From assembly GCA_029266525.1 (NCBI GenBank), contig JAQSWQ010000050.1:1-38540 (forward strand): a stretch of DNA of 38,540 nt. The letters run 5' to 3'. A program made the position numbers and the translations under genes. Position 1 is the stretch's first letter, and the number at the start of each line of letters is the position of its first letter. This stretch comes from Microvirga sp. (lineage in GTDB: Bacteria; Pseudomonadota; Alphaproteobacteria; Rhizobiales; Beijerinckiaceae). Below the pieces are notes generated by a model. That model searched no databases. It was not told where the DNA came from and saw nothing but the letters and a program-made list of their open reading frames with translations. This document shows positions 27,008 to 37,511 of this stretch, piece by piece.

Positions 27008-27448
27008 ATGATCAAGAATTCGCTCCGCGCTTTCGTCGAAACCATCGTCGAGAACAAGCGCATCACGAAGAAAGACGTTCGCAAGCTTCAGCGCTACCTC
27101 CTCGAGGATGGGATCGCTTCGCGAGAGGAGGCGGATACGCTGATCGCCCTCGAGCGCGCCGTTCCGGCCGATCCCGACTTCGCGGAGTATCTCGTGCGCG
27201 CGGTCGTCGATTTCGCGGTGTGGGGGGCGCGTCCGACCGGCTATGTCGACCAGGACACCGCCCGCTGGCTCGTCGCGACGCTATCCTGCGGGGAGGGGCC
27301 GAGCGCGGCCGCCTCCCGCATCGCCTTCGAGATCGTCAAGGAGGCCGAGCAGGTCGACGAGGCGCTCTTGGCCTTCGCGATGCGCGGCTCGCGTCATCGT
27401 GCTCGCGGCGGACGGCGCTTGGAGACCCCTGCGCACGCCGCCCCGTAG
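27008..27448 (+). CDS. Hypothetical helical protein
   Basis: A 146-residue protein from ATG 27008 ('[28 protein letters not shown]'), with GGGGAGG about 11 nt upstream. Composition suggests an all-helical acidic/basic fold resembling TerB-like or EF-hand-like helical bundles, but I cannot place it in a family. '[26 protein letters not shown]' sits mid-protein. The last 20 residues ('[19 protein letters not shown]') are suddenly Arg/Pro-rich, which could be a natural tail or the result of a frameshift. No signal peptide is seen. Confidence 0.6.
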   Translation: MIKNSLRAFVETIVENKRITKKDVRKLQRYLLEDGIASREEADTLIALERAVPADPDFAEYLVRAVVDFAVWGARPTGYVDQDTARWLVATLSCGEGPSAAASRIAFEIVKEAEQVDEALLAFAMRGSRHRARGGRRLETPAHAAP

Positions 27449-27804
27449 GAGCTCACGACCTGCGCGGCCGCCTGCGCGAGCGAGATCGCGGAGGCGCAGA
27501 GCGGGACGATAGGGCAGGCGCTTGTCGTGCGCTCTCGTCGATCACCGGCGGGAACCGACGCTTCGCGAGATGCGGCTTAGGCGCCGGCCCGACCCCAGCC
27601 CGCGATCCGCCGCTGAGCCTGCCCTCAACGCCAATCCCGGGCCAGCCTTCCGGCGCGTCAACAACTCCTCGGGCGGCGGCGGGACGACGCGAAGGCCTGC
27701 GTCCCTCAAGCGCCGCTTCCCGAACGCCGGGCCATGCAGTAACCGGGGGGCGGGGCTCGGGCGTCCGCCGGGCCGCCGCTCGTCCGCGCATCGCCCGAGG
27801 GCCC
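27449..27804. other. GC-rich intergenic stretch before pccA
   Basis: All frames here are open because of GC content, but none has start, ribosome site and protein-like composition together. I found no promoter motif or strong hairpin that I would defend. It presumably contains the pccA promoter. Confidence 0.4.
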
Positions 27805-29779
<1,975 letters not shown>

Positions 29780-29831
29780 GCGCCACGCCGTCCTCGGGCG
29801 AACCGCGAAGCAGCGCAGGGCCGAGCACCTC

Positions 29832-29862
29832 AGGATCTTCGGGCTTCAGCCCACGAGGTCCT
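29832..29862. repeat. Hairpin after pccA
   Basis: AGGATCT and AGGTCCT pair (with one G-T) around an inner GGGC-TTCA-GCCC hairpin. There is no T run, so it is more likely a palindromic intergenic repeat than a terminator. Confidence 0.5.
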
Positions 29863-29904
29863 CGGGTCGACGGTCCGCGTGGCCGAGGATACGGTACCGG
29901 AGCC

Positions 29905-30414
29905 ATGCCCCTCTACTTCGCCTACGGCTCCAACATGGACCGCGCCGCGATGGCCGGGCGCTGCCCGGCTTCGAAGCCGCTCGGCGCGGCACGACTGCCG
30001 CGGCACAGGCTCTTCGTGACGCGCGAGGGCTACGCCTCGATTGCCCGCGATCCGCGCCGCACCGTCTGGGGGATCTTGTGGGATCTCGCCCTTTCCGACG
30101 TGCCGGCGCTCGACCGCTACGAAAGCCTCGCGAGCCGGCTCTATGCCAAGGTCGCGCAGCCGGTGCTCACCCGGTCAGGCCCGCGGCGGGCGTTTCTCTA
30201 CGTCGCCCGCAGCACGGCGCCGGGGCTGCCGCGGCCGGGCTATTTCGAGGCGGTCGTCGCCGCGGCCGAACAGGCCGGGCTCCCACAGGCTTACCTGAAG
30301 GAGCTCGCAGCCCATCTCCCGCCGAGCGCGGTGCGTCCTGCGGGGGAGGGCGCGACTCCGAAGGTTCGGCCGCGCTGGGCGACGCCCTTGCAGGCAAAAC
30401 CCGAGCCTCTATAG
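29905..30414 (+). CDS. Gamma-glutamylcyclotransferase-like (AIG2/GGCT fold) protein
   Basis: A 169-residue protein starting '[16 protein letters not shown]'. The 'YGSNM' loop is the GGCT-family substrate-binding signature, and the catalytic Glu is expected in 'LDRYES' near residue 75. Family enzymes release 5-oxoproline from gamma-glutamyl amines or peptides. '[21 protein letters not shown]' is typical of the AIG2-like subgroup. ATG 29905 has a GGAG very close, at 2 nt; the open frame upstream is a GC artefact. The acylphosphatase gene follows after 31 nt in the same direction, so they may be cotranscribed. Confidence 0.83.
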   Translation: MPLYFAYGSNMDRAAMAGRCPASKPLGAARLPRHRLFVTREGYASIARDPRRTVWGILWDLALSDVPALDRYESLASRLYAKVAQPVLTRSGPRRAFLYVARSTAPGLPRPGYFEAVVAAAEQAGLPQAYLKELAAHLPPSAVRPAGEGATPKVRPRWATPLQAKPEPL

Positions 30415-30445
30415 CGTTGCGGCCACCTCGCCGAGCCCGCGACCC

Positions 30446-30748
30446 ATGACCGAGCGCCGTTTCGTCCACGTCACCTTCCGCGGCCGCGTGCAGGGCATCG
30501 GCTTTCGCGCCTTCATCGAGGGCGAGGCGGTGGAGCGCGCCCTCGACGGCTGGGTGCGCAACCGCGAGGACGGCAGCGTCGAGGCGGTGTTCTCCGGGCC
30601 GGCCCATGTCGTCGAGGAGATGCTGGCGCTCTGCCGCAAGGGCCCGCCCGGCGCGCGCGTCGACGAGGTCGAGCTGCGCGAGGAGGACGCCGCGGGGCTC
30701 ATCCCGTCCTCGCGGCCGGCCGGCTTCTACGTGCTGCCGACGGTGTGA
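30446..30748 (+). CDS. acyP: Acylphosphatase
   Basis: A 100-residue acylphosphatase that hydrolyses carboxyl-phosphate bonds. '[18 protein letters not shown]' contains the phosphate loop with the catalytic Arg, and '[17 protein letters not shown]' the catalytic Asn. Length matches the family. The unusual feature is Ile in place of Val in 'VQGIGFR' (VQGVGFR in most), a conservative change. Confidence 0.9.
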   Translation: MTERRFVHVTFRGRVQGIGFRAFIEGEAVERALDGWVRNREDGSVEAVFSGPAHVVEEMLALCRKGPPGARVDEVELREEDAAGLIPSSRPAGFYVLPTV

Positions 30749-30781
30749 TCGCCTCCCCGGACGCACGCTTGAAGATTCATC

Positions 30782-30800
30782 TGCAACAATCTATGTTGCA
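30782..30800. promoter_or_regulatory. Palindromic operator upstream of mqsR
   Basis: TGCAACA-ATCTA-TGTTGCA is a perfect 7-bp inverted repeat 9 nt before the mqsR ATG. MqsA antitoxins bind a palindrome in their own promoter, so this is the likely autoregulatory site. Its sequence differs from the E. coli MqsA site. Confidence 0.7.
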
Positions 30801-30809
30801 CCTCGTCAT

Positions 30810-31124
30810 ATGACGGTGAAGCGCCGGCCGACTTTCGACTTGGCGGCTGTCAAGGCGGCATTTGCGCGTCCGGCAACACTGAACCGAACGAAGGTAGCGG
30901 CACGAGACGCGGCGGCGCTTGGGCTCGATTCGGAGGCGGTGGTGGAGGTCATCCAGGGGCTTCAGCACCCGCGGGACTTCGACAAGAGCGCCACCGCTCA
31001 CTACGACCCGCGCCAGTGGCACGACAGCTACAAGGCGCTGGTTGGAGGTGTCCGCATCTACGTGAAGTTCACAGTCGACGACGAAGGCAAGTTCCTTCTA
31101 ACCAGTTTCAAGGAGGCGGAATGA
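30810..31124 (+). CDS. mqsR: MqsR-family toxin (mRNA interferase)
   Basis: A 104-residue RelE/YoeB-fold toxin that cleaves mRNA, mostly at GCU-like sites in E. coli. 'AARDAAALGLDSEAVVEVIQGLQHPRDFDKSATAHYDPRQWHDSY' aligns with MqsR around the catalytic Lys, and 'YVKFTVDDEGKFLLTSFKE' matches the C-terminal strands with the second conserved Lys. No clear ribosome site lies before ATG 30810; the palindrome occupies that space, so translation may be weak or controlled by repressor binding. The stop overlaps the start of mqsA by 4 bp. The toxin-first gene order is standard for mqsRA. Confidence 0.87.
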   Translation: MTVKRRPTFDLAAVKAAFARPATLNRTKVAARDAAALGLDSEAVVEVIQGLQHPRDFDKSATAHYDPRQWHDSYKALVGGVRIYVKFTVDDEGKFLLTSFKEAE

Positions 31125-31642
31125 AGCGGGCGAAGACCAGGCCCTGCCCGTCCTGCGGCGACGGCCTACGGCGCGGCGTCCAGAATGAAACCCTGACCTA
31201 TCGGGGGCAGTCGCTCACCTATCAGCAACCCGGCTGGTATTGCGGCGCTTGCGGCGACGGCATTCTGGAGGGTGCCGACAACGAGGTCCACGACGCGGCG
31301 CTGCACGAGCTGATGGCGCGGGTGAAGGGCTCCCCGATCTCTCCGCTGATGATCCGAGCCGCTCGCGAGGCGGTCGGTGTTTCTCAGCGCGAGGCGGGCA
31401 AGCTCTTCGGCGGCGGGCCAACGGCGTTCTATAAATACGAGACCGCCAAGGCGGTGCCTTCGGAGGGTATGGCAAACCTGCTGCGATTGGCCCTGAAGCG
31501 ACCGGAGCTGTTCCGGAAGCAGGTCCGGGGCGGCTCCAGCTGGCCGTCGGCGCAGGATGCCGAGCTGCTGCGCAAGGCGATCCGCAACGACGAGCTCAAC
31601 GCCATCGTGCGTCGGGTGTACCCTCAGACCGCCTCGCGATGA
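31121..31642 (+). CDS. mqsA: MqsA-family antitoxin with C-terminal extension
   Basis: A 173-residue antitoxin that neutralises MqsR and represses the operon. The N-terminal zinc domain has Cys9-x2-Cys12 and Cys41-x2-Cys44. The C-terminal Xre-type helix-turn-helix (about 75-135) contains 'GVSQREAGKLFGGGPTAFYKYE', the family signature. E. coli MqsA is 131 residues; here about 35 more follow ('SAQDAELLRKAIRNDELNAIVRRVYPQ'), probably one or two extra helices. AAGGAGG lies upstream within mqsR. ATGA overlap couples the two genes. Confidence 0.88.
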   Translation: MKRAKTRPCPSCGDGLRRGVQNETLTYRGQSLTYQQPGWYCGACGDGILEGADNEVHDAALHELMARVKGSPISPLMIRAAREAVGVSQREAGKLFGGGPTAFYKYETAKAVPSEGMANLLRLALKRPELFRKQVRGGSSWPSAQDAELLRKAIRNDELNAIVRRVYPQTASR

Positions 31643-31735
31643 GCAGCGGACGGACGGCGTTCGCGTCAATGACCCTCGTCGCGCAGCTTGCGCAGCAGCT
31701 TCGCGCTCGATTCCGTCATTCGCGGCCCGCGAACG

Positions 31736-32149
31736 TTAGCTCTTCCCCTTCCCCTCGACCTTCTCCACCGGCCCGCCGGCCTTCTGCCACGCCCCGAAGC
31801 CGCCCTCGATATGGGCGACCGGCCTTAACCCCATCTCCTGCGCGGTCGCGGCGGCAAGGGCCGAGCGCATGCCGCCGGCGCAGAAGAAGACGAAGCGCTT
31901 GTCCTCGGCAAACACCGGCTTGTGGTAGGGGCTCTGAGGGTCGATCCAGAACTCGAGCATGCCGCGCGGGCAGTGGAAGGCGCCGGGAATCTTCCCCTCG
32001 CGCTCGAGCTCGCGCGGGTCGCGCAGGTCGACCAGCACGACGTCGTCGCGGCCATGCAGCTTCACGGCCTCGGCGGCCGGAACGGTTTCGATCCTGGCGT
32101 TCGCCTCGTCGACCATGGCCTTGTAGCCGCGCGTGATGGTCTGGGGCAT
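31736..32149 (-). CDS. Rhodanese-like sulfurtransferase
   Basis: A 137-residue single rhodanese domain, probably cytosolic. 'VVLVDLRDPRELEREGKIPGAFHCPRG' contains the conserved rhodanese N-terminal block. The active-site loop 'FFCAGGMRSA' carries Cys90, so persulfide chemistry is possible. 'GLRPVAHIEGGFGAWQKAGGPVE' is the usual C-terminal block. GGAG lies 7 nt before ATG 32149. It is divergent from the DUF599 gene. Confidence 0.88.
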   Translation of the reverse strand: MPQTITRGYKAMVDEANARIETVPAAEAVKLHGRDDVVLVDLRDPRELEREGKIPGAFHCPRGMLEFWIDPQSPYHKPVFAEDKRFVFFCAGGMRSALAAATAQEMGLRPVAHIEGGFGAWQKAGGPVEKVEGKGKS

Positions 32150-32215
32150 CTTTCGCTCCTCGGTGGTCGCGGGAACCTGGGGGAGGCTCGCCATGAGGTC
32201 AACCGGAGGCGCGCG

Positions 32216-32896
32216 GTGACCGGCTTCTCGCCTGCCGACTACGCGGCTTTGGGCTTCTTTATCGTCGCCTGGGCAGGCTACCACCTCGCGATCGAATCGA
32301 GCACGGCCGGCGGCCGCAGCCTCAATCGGCTGATGAACGCGCACCGCCACCTGTGGATGGAGCGGATGGTGGTGCGCGAGAACCGGGTCGTCGACACCAC
32401 CATCATGGCCTCGCTGCAGAACGGCACCGCCTTCTTCGCCTCGACCTCGCTCTTCGCGATCGGCGGCGCGCTGACCCTCTTCCGCTCGCCGGACGAGGTC
32501 TTGACGCTGTTCGCGGAATCGCCGTTCGGTGCCACGACCTCGCGCGTCGCCTGGGAGATGAAGATCGTCGGATTGGCTGTGATCTTCGTCTACGCCTTCT
32601 TCAAGTTCGCCTGGTCCTACCGGCTGTTCAACTACGTCGCGATCCTGATCGGCTCGGTGCCGGTGCGGCCCGAGCCGGATGATCCGGAGGCGAAGACGAC
32701 GGCGCTTCGCGCGGCGGCCATGCACGTCGTCGCCGGCAAGCATTTCAACCGCGGCCAACGCGCCTTCTTCTTCGCGTTGGCCTATCTCGGCTGGTTCATC
32801 GGCCCGTATGCGATGATCGGCGCGACCGCGGCGGTCCTCCTGGTGATGTGGCGGCGCCAGTTCGCCTCCGACGCCATCAAGGCGCTGGAGGGCTGA
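32216..32896 (+). CDS. DUF599-family membrane protein
   Basis: A 226-residue protein with about four membrane segments (near 8-24, 66-84, 106-128 and 178-206). 'RHLWMERMVVRENRVVDTTIMASLQNGTAFFASTSLFAIGG' is the DUF599 hallmark. GTG 32216 is supported by GGAGG 6 nt upstream. Function is unknown. The DUF3253 gene starts 2 nt after its stop, so the two are one transcription unit. Confidence 0.85.
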   Translation: MTGFSPADYAALGFFIVAWAGYHLAIESSTAGGRSLNRLMNAHRHLWMERMVVRENRVVDTTIMASLQNGTAFFASTSLFAIGGALTLFRSPDEVLTLFAESPFGATTSRVAWEMKIVGLAVIFVYAFFKFAWSYRLFNYVAILIGSVPVRPEPDDPEAKTTALRAAAMHVVAGKHFNRGQRAFFFALAYLGWFIGPYAMIGATAAVLLVMWRRQFASDAIKALEG

Positions 32897-32898
32897 GG

Positions 32899-33192
32899 GT
32901 GGCGGCGAGCGCGGCGGAGATCGAGACCCGCATCCTCGCCCTCCTCGCCGAGCGCGGGGCAAGGCGCACCATCGGCCCGACGGACGTGGCGCGTTCGCTT
33001 GCCGGCGACCACCCCGACCAATGGGGGCCGCTGATGCAGCCGATCCGCCGCATCGCCGTGAGGCTCATGAAGGAGGGGCGGGTGGCGATCCTGCGCAAGG
33101 GCAGGGCGGTCGACCCGGACGACTTCCGCGGCGTCTATCGGCTCGCCCTACCGGACGCTGGCTCGGGCGCAGGGAACACGGCGTCGGTATAG
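32899..33192 (+). CDS. DUF3253 family protein
   Basis: A 97-residue protein starting at GTG 32899, directly after the DUF599 gene. 'LLAERGARRTIGPTDVARSL' and 'WGPLMQPIRRIAVRLMKEGRVAILRKGRAVDPDDFRGVYRLAL' are the DUF3253 pattern, which looks like a winged helix. The last 58 bp overlap the convergent YdcF gene. Function unknown. Confidence 0.83.
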   Translation: MAASAAEIETRILALLAERGARRTIGPTDVARSLAGDHPDQWGPLMQPIRRIAVRLMKEGRVAILRKGRAVDPDDFRGVYRLALPDAGSGAGNTASV

Positions 33193-33956
33193 CCGGCGAG
33201 GCGATAGGCGAGGAGGCCGATCCACTCCTTCGATGCGAGGTCGAGGCGGCGCAGCCCGTTCGCCACGAAGGGGAAGAGGCGCATCGCGTCGCCCGGCCCG
33301 CGCGTGCGGTAGTCGACCGGATAAGGCGTGACCGCGAAACCCGCCTCGCGGAAGCAGCCGATAGCCCGCGGCATGTGCCAGGCCGAAGTGACGAGGAGCC
33401 AGCGTTCGCCCGGCTGCGGCTTTACGAGCTCGCGGGAATAAAGCGCGTTCTCGCGCGTCGTGCGCGAGCGGCCCTCGAACAGGACCCGCTCGCGGGAGAG
33501 CCCGAGCTCGCCGATGAAGCGCGACAGGCCTTGCGCCTCCGCCACCTCGTCGACGATCAGGGTCGAGCCGCCGCCGGAAAAGACGAGCTTCGCCGCCGGA
33601 TAGCGCCGGGCGAGGTCGGCAAGCGCGATCACCCGCTCGCCCGCCTCGTTGATTTGAAGTTGGCCGCGCGCGAGCGACTCCTCGGCCTCGACTGCGCCGC
33701 CGAGCACGGCGATCCCGGCGATCGGCCCGCCGTCGTCGCGGAAAGCCGGAAAGCGCTCCTCGAGCGGCATGATGAGCCAGTTCGCGACGGGCCCGAGCCC
33801 CCCGGCGAACATCCCCAGCGCACCGAGACAGGCGAGCGCCCAGCCGGTGCGGCGAAGCCGCGTCAGCATCAGGAAGAGGCCTGTCGCGACGAGGAAGGGC
33901 AGGAGGTTCGACGGCGTCGCGAAGAACCAGCCGATCTTCGAGGCGTAGTAGAACAC
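33135..33956 (-). CDS. YdcF family (DUF218/ElyC-SanA) membrane protein
   Basis: A 273-residue protein with two N-terminal membrane helices (about 10-33 and 40-62) and a DUF218 domain outside the membrane (about 80-240). 'GIAVLGGAVEAEESLARGQ' and 'LVFSGGGSTLIVDEVAEAQ' are followed by 'GRSRTTRENALYS' and 'WLLVTSAWHMPRAIGCFREAG'; these are the domain's conserved blocks. ElyC and SanA of this family affect envelope integrity. The C-terminus overlaps the convergent DUF3253 gene by 58 bp, and both frames look coding up to the overlap. Confidence 0.85.
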   Translation of the reverse strand: MFYYASKIGWFFATPSNLLPFLVATGLFLMLTRLRRTGWALACLGALGMFAGGLGPVANWLIMPLEERFPAFRDDGGPIAGIAVLGGAVEAEESLARGQLQINEAGERVIALADLARRYPAAKLVFSGGGSTLIVDEVAEAQGLSRFIGELGLSRERVLFEGRSRTTRENALYSRELVKPQPGERWLLVTSAWHMPRAIGCFREAGFAVTPYPVDYRTRGPGDAMRLFPFVANGLRRLDLASKEWIGLLAYRLAGYTDAVFPAPEPASGRASR

Positions 33957-33968
33957 GTAAGAGGCGGC

Positions 33969-34478
33969 TTAGCGGTGGAGCTGCGGGCGGGCGTCGCCGG
34001 GGCGCGCCTGGCGGCGCGTCATGCGCTCGATCTCGATGGCGCGGAGCGCCGTCTCGCGCAGCTCGCAGCCGGCTTGCATCGAGGCGGCGCGGGCGGGCGG
34101 CTGGATCTCGGCCGCGAAGGCGCATTTCTGGGCGGCGTAGGATTCCCACGTGCGCTGCAGCGCGACGAGCCGGCTGCGTGGCCCCGCCTCCAACCGCTGC
34201 GCGAAAGCGGAGAGCGCAAGGTCGAGCCGCTCGCGCCACACCGCCGCCTCGCGCCGCGAGCAGGCGACGTCGCCGCCCTCGCGCGCGGTGCCGGGCTCGC
34301 GCGCGCACACGACCGCGATGGTGCCGATGCAGGCGCGCGGCATCTCCCCGCTCTCGCGGACGCACGAGGCGATGGCGGCGCGGTCGGCCGGGGTCACGCC
34401 TCCTCCCGGAGGTGTGGTCTGCGCCGCCGCGGGAAAGGCGAGAAGCGCGAATGCAAGAAAGGCGGCGCGGAGGGACAT
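33969..34478 (-). CDS. Periplasmic LprI-like (DUF1311) protein
   Basis: A 169-residue secreted protein with a signal peptide (cleavage near 'AAAQT', about residue 20). The mature part has six cysteines. The C-terminal half ('LVALQRTWESYAAQKCAFAAEI...QAGCELRETALRAIEI') is the LprI/DUF1311 pattern of alternating Trp, Tyr and Cys. Some members inhibit lysozyme; that role is not established here. It lies 12 bp upstream of the YdcF gene on the same strand, so the two may be cotranscribed. Confidence 0.78.
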   Translation of the reverse strand: MSLRAAFLAFALLAFPAAAQTTPPGGGVTPADRAAIASCVRESGEMPRACIGTIAVVCAREPGTAREGGDVACSRREAAVWRERLDLALSAFAQRLEAGPRSRLVALQRTWESYAAQKCAFAAEIQPPARAASMQAGCELRETALRAIEIERMTRRQARPGDARPQLHR

Positions 34479-34517
34479 GGCCCGACTGTCGGGACCGCGG
34501 CGGCCCGGGTCAAGCGC

Positions 34518-35222
34518 TCAGCCCTTGCGCGTCTCCGCCTCGTAGCGCGCCTTGGTCTCGGCGTTCGGCGGATAGAGGCCGGGGAGCGGCGTCCCCTTCT
34601 CGACCTCTTGCATGATCCAGGCCTCGAGCCGCTCCTGCTCGGGCCCGGCCTTCGCGACCTCCTCGACCAAGGCCTGCGGGATGACGACCGCGCCGTCGCC
34701 GTCGGCCACGATCACGTCGTCCGGGAACACCGCCGTGCCGCCGCAGCCGATCGGCTCCTGCCAGCCGACGAAGGTGAGCCCCGCGACCGAGGCCGGCGCC
34801 GCCACCCCCGAGCACCACACCGGCAAGCCGGTGCTCTCGACGCCGGCGCCGTCGCGCATCACGCCGTCGGTGACGAGCGCGGCGACGCCGCGCTTCTTCA
34901 TGCGGGCGCACAGGATGTCGCCGAAGATGCCGGCCTCGGTCACGCCGAGCGCGTCGGCGACCGCGATCACGCCCTCCGGCATGTCCTCGATCGCCCCTCT
35001 CGTCGAGCGCGGCGACGACCAGGATTCGGGCGTCGCGAGGTCCTCGCGGGCCGGCACGAAGCGCAGCGTGAAGGCGCGCCCGACCTCGCGCTCGCCGGCA
35101 TGGAATTTCGGCTGCGGCCCGCGCATCCAGGTGCGGCGGACGCCTTTCTTGAGGAGGATGGTGTGGATGGTGCCGGTGGAGGTCCGGCGCAACGCGTCGG
35201 CGATGGATCGGTCGAGGGTCAT
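34518..35222 (-). CDS. RraA-like protein (aldolase/RNase E regulator family)
   Basis: A 234-residue RraA-fold protein. The motif 'ARMKKRGVAALVTDGVMRDGAG' contains the Asp and Arg-Asp that bind metal and substrate in 4-hydroxy-4-methyl-2-oxoglutarate aldolases. 'GDILCARMKKRGV' and 'VFPDDVIVADGDGAVVIP' are typical. It has about 60 N-terminal residues more than E. coli RraA, as in the larger aldolase-like members. An enzymatic rather than RNase-inhibiting role seems more likely, since the catalytic residues are present. It is the last ordinary chromosomal gene before the integrase. Confidence 0.83.
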   Translation of the reverse strand: MTLDRSIADALRRTSTGTIHTILLKKGVRRTWMRGPQPKFHAGEREVGRAFTLRFVPAREDLATPESWSSPRSTRGAIEDMPEGVIAVADALGVTEAGIFGDILCARMKKRGVAALVTDGVMRDGAGVESTGLPVWCSGVAAPASVAGLTFVGWQEPIGCGGTAVFPDDVIVADGDGAVVIPQALVEEVAKAGPEQERLEAWIMQEVEKGTPLPGLYPPNAETKARYEAETRKG

Positions 35223-35519
35223 GGCTTGCCTGTGCGGGGACGGATTCAGGCGATCCTTTACAGTGGAATCCGCCCAGCACGAAGCGATGGGTCCATAAGG
35301 CCCGGGTCGTCCCGGAAGCCGCGGAGCGGCTATCCGGGATACTGCCGTCCATGGATGTTCGTAGACGTGCGCCGACGTGCGCGTAACCCATTGCAGGGAA
35401 CGTCGTTTCTTGCCGATTCTGGTTTTCTAAATCCACCAGCGTGTGCCACAATCCACGCCAGCCGCTAGGGCAGAGAATAGGGCAGGAGATCGAGCCCGCG
35501 GCGGCAAGGAAGGGCAATC
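35223..35519. other. Junction between chromosome and integrated element
   Basis: It contains a palindromic repeat (35310-35339) and the integrase leader. No tRNA gene is visible. The element's left attachment site must lie here if the element inserted next to its integrase, but I cannot define the core sequence without the right end. Confidence 0.5.
35310..35339. repeat. Palindromic intergenic repeat
   Basis: TCCCGGA-AGCCGC pairs with GCGGCT-A-TCCGGGA around a GGA loop (13 bp with one bulged A). The form is typical of palindromic repeats in Bradyrhizobium-like genomes. Confidence 0.7.
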
Positions 35520-36716
35520 ATGGCACGTATGATCAACCGGCTGAACGTGCGGGCGGTCGACACGCTCACGCGACCGGGCCGCCACGCTGACGGCGGGGGG
35601 CTCTATCTCTCGATCTCGCCCAATGGCGGAAGGCGTTGGACGTTTCTCTATCGCTGGCACGGGAAGCCGACCGAAATCGGCTTCGGCTCGGCCCGAAACG
35701 TGCCACTGGCGGTCGCCCGCGAGCTTGCCGCCCAGGCGCGCAAAAAGCTCGCTGCCGGAGAGAACCCCAAGCAGGTGCTGCGGTACGCGACAGAAGCCAC
35801 CTTCGGGGCTTGCGCCGAGCGGTTGATCGCTGCCATGCGGCCGTCCTGGCGCAACGCCGAGCATGCCCGCCAATGGGAGACTACGCTGCGCCGCGATGCG
35901 GCGGCGCTCTCACGCTTGCCGGTCGACAAGATCCGCACAGAGGACGTGCTCGGGGTGCTGCAACCACTCTGGCTCACCAAGCCGGTGACGGCATCACGCC
36001 TGCGCGGCCGCATCGAGCGCGTGCTCGACGCCGCGAAGGCGCACGGTCTGCGGCCTCAGGGCGTCGAAAATCCGGCCCGGTGGCGCGGGCATCTCGATCA
36101 ACTGCTGCCGCGGCGCCCGCGCCTAGAGCGCGCCCATCATGCCGCCATGGGCTATGTCGACGTGCCGAGCTTCATGCTTGAGCTGCAAGGGCGCGAGGGT
36201 GTGGCGGCTCGAGCGCTTGAGTTCACCGTTCTAACGGCCGCGCGGACGGGAGAGGTGCTCGGCGCGCGCTCGTCGGAGTTCGATCTCGCAGAAGGCATCT
36301 GGAGGGTCCCGGCCACGCGCATGAAAGGCGGCCGCCCGCATAGCGTACCGTTGTCGCGACAAGCGCTAGAGATCGTGACGGCTCTGCAGGACAACCGGCA
36401 GGGCGAGTTTGTCTTTTCCGGCCGGAAGCGCGGGCAGCCACTTTCCGACGCGGTGTTGAAAAATCTGCTGCGTCGCATGAAAGTTGGGCCCGTGACCGTG
36501 CATGGCTTTCGCAGTTCGTTCCGCGATTGGGCCGCGGACACTACCCACTTCAGCCACGAGGTCTGCGAGGCGGCATTGGCGCACACCATCGGCAGCGCGG
36601 TTGAGAGAGCCTATCGACGGACAGATCTGTTCGAGAAAAGGCGGCAGTTGATGGAAGCCTGGGCCGCGCATTGCACGCTACCCGAGCGAGGTAAGGTGCT
36701 GGCCTTCCGGCGCTAG
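35520..36716 (+). CDS. P4-type tyrosine integrase
   Basis: A 398-residue site-specific recombinase. The N-terminal DUF4102 arm-binding domain (about 10-90, 'HADGGGLYLSISPNGGRRWTF') is followed by a core-binding domain and the catalytic domain. All active-site residues are present: Arg242 ('ARTGE'), Lys269, His328 and Arg331 ('HGFR'), His355 and the nucleophile Tyr365 ('AYRRTD'). It should integrate and, with an excisionase, excise the element to its right. 'GRRWTFLYRWHGKP' shows the beta-hairpin usual in this group. ATG 35520 fits the family start; no strong ribosome site was seen. Confidence 0.93.
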   Translation: MARMINRLNVRAVDTLTRPGRHADGGGLYLSISPNGGRRWTFLYRWHGKPTEIGFGSARNVPLAVARELAAQARKKLAAGENPKQVLRYATEATFGACAERLIAAMRPSWRNAEHARQWETTLRRDAAALSRLPVDKIRTEDVLGVLQPLWLTKPVTASRLRGRIERVLDAAKAHGLRPQGVENPARWRGHLDQLLPRRPRLERAHHAAMGYVDVPSFMLELQGREGVAARALEFTVLTAARTGEVLGARSSEFDLAEGIWRVPATRMKGGRPHSVPLSRQALEIVTALQDNRQGEFVFSGRKRGQPLSDAVLKNLLRRMKVGPVTVHGFRSSFRDWAADTTHFSHEVCEAALAHTIGSAVERAYRRTDLFEKRRQLMEAWAAHCTLPERGKVLAFRR

Positions 36717-36914
36717 GGCGTCTTCGTCGCCTCTCAGATCGAACGGGCCTACCTACATCGCGATTCTCAGCACCGGCAAGAGTCAGCACACGCGCAGAAG
36801 AACGTCTCGGGCGGCAATCCTTCACCGCCAGCCGGCGCCATCACCGGTTTCCCATGTTTGCTCAAATCCGCCAGAATCCACGATTTAGCTTTGAACAAGT
36901 CGGAGGCTGGGCGG

Positions 36915-37511
36915 ATGACGAGGACAACGGTGATCGTGAGGCCTTTTCCGCAAAGGGGACTTCTTACCTGCGCAGAGGAACACGAGAAGGCGGTTGCAGC
37001 GTGGCACGAAGAGAACGAGCTTGCTGAACTCGAAACGCTCTTGAAAAGTGCCGAGAAGCTAGGCGTTCCAATTCCAGAAAAGGCATTGGCAGCCATTTCG
37101 CCTGAGTTGCGAGCATGGCTGGGATGGACAGTCGCTCTGGCAATCGCGCGGCAGTATCACCCCGACTTCCGGCCGCGGGGGCAGGCGGGGCGGCGCATCG
37201 TATGGGACGATACGCGACTGCATGAGCTCGTGGCTGATGTGTGGTACGAGCGCGAGACGACCAAACGCCACGACAACGCTATCTTCGTTGCGCTCGCCGA
37301 TATCGACGGCCCCTATAGCTCGCGCTGGGGGAAGCTCCGTCCTCAGAACCTGCAGAACCGGTTCATTAAAGGCAGGTCTTGTCCTCTCATCCGTCGAGTG
37401 GTCTGCAATCCGCGCTTCCAGGGGGCGAACCTGCGCGCCGCGTTCATTCAGTTGTTCGCTCTTTATGCAGGTCCAGGCGATCCATCGGCGATCCCTGCAT
37501 CGAGGGCGTAA
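36915..37511 (+). CDS. Unknown island protein with a duplicated C-terminal coding module
   Basis: A 198-residue protein from ATG 36915, with GGAGG 8 nt upstream. The central part ('VALAIARQYHPDFRPRG') looks helical, and 'WDDTRLHELVADVWYERETTKRHDNAIFVALAD' is followed by 'YSSRWGKLRPQNLQNRF'. Less GC-rich codons than the flanking chromosome fit a mobile-element origin. I recognise no family. The end encodes 'ANLRAAFIQLFALY'; after 82 nt, in another frame, the DNA encodes 'NLRTKFIQLFALYGGSL' and a stop. The present stop (37509-37511) lies exactly at the start of the second copy. Confidence 0.6.
   Translation: MTRTTVIVRPFPQRGLLTCAEEHEKAVAAWHEENELAELETLLKSAEKLGVPIPEKALAAISPELRAWLGWTVALAIARQYHPDFRPRGQAGRRIVWDDTRLHELVADVWYERETTKRHDNAIFVALADIDGPYSSRWGKLRPQNLQNRFIKGRSCPLIRRVVCNPRFQGANLRAAFIQLFALYAGPGDPSAIPASRA

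Noticed and set aside
35430-36892. Similarity between 'AAATCCACCAG...AATCCACG' before the integrase and 'AAATCCGCCAGAATCCACG' at about 36865 as attachment repeats
   Set aside because: Match is short and gapped, and both lie on the same side of the element; not enough to call att sites.
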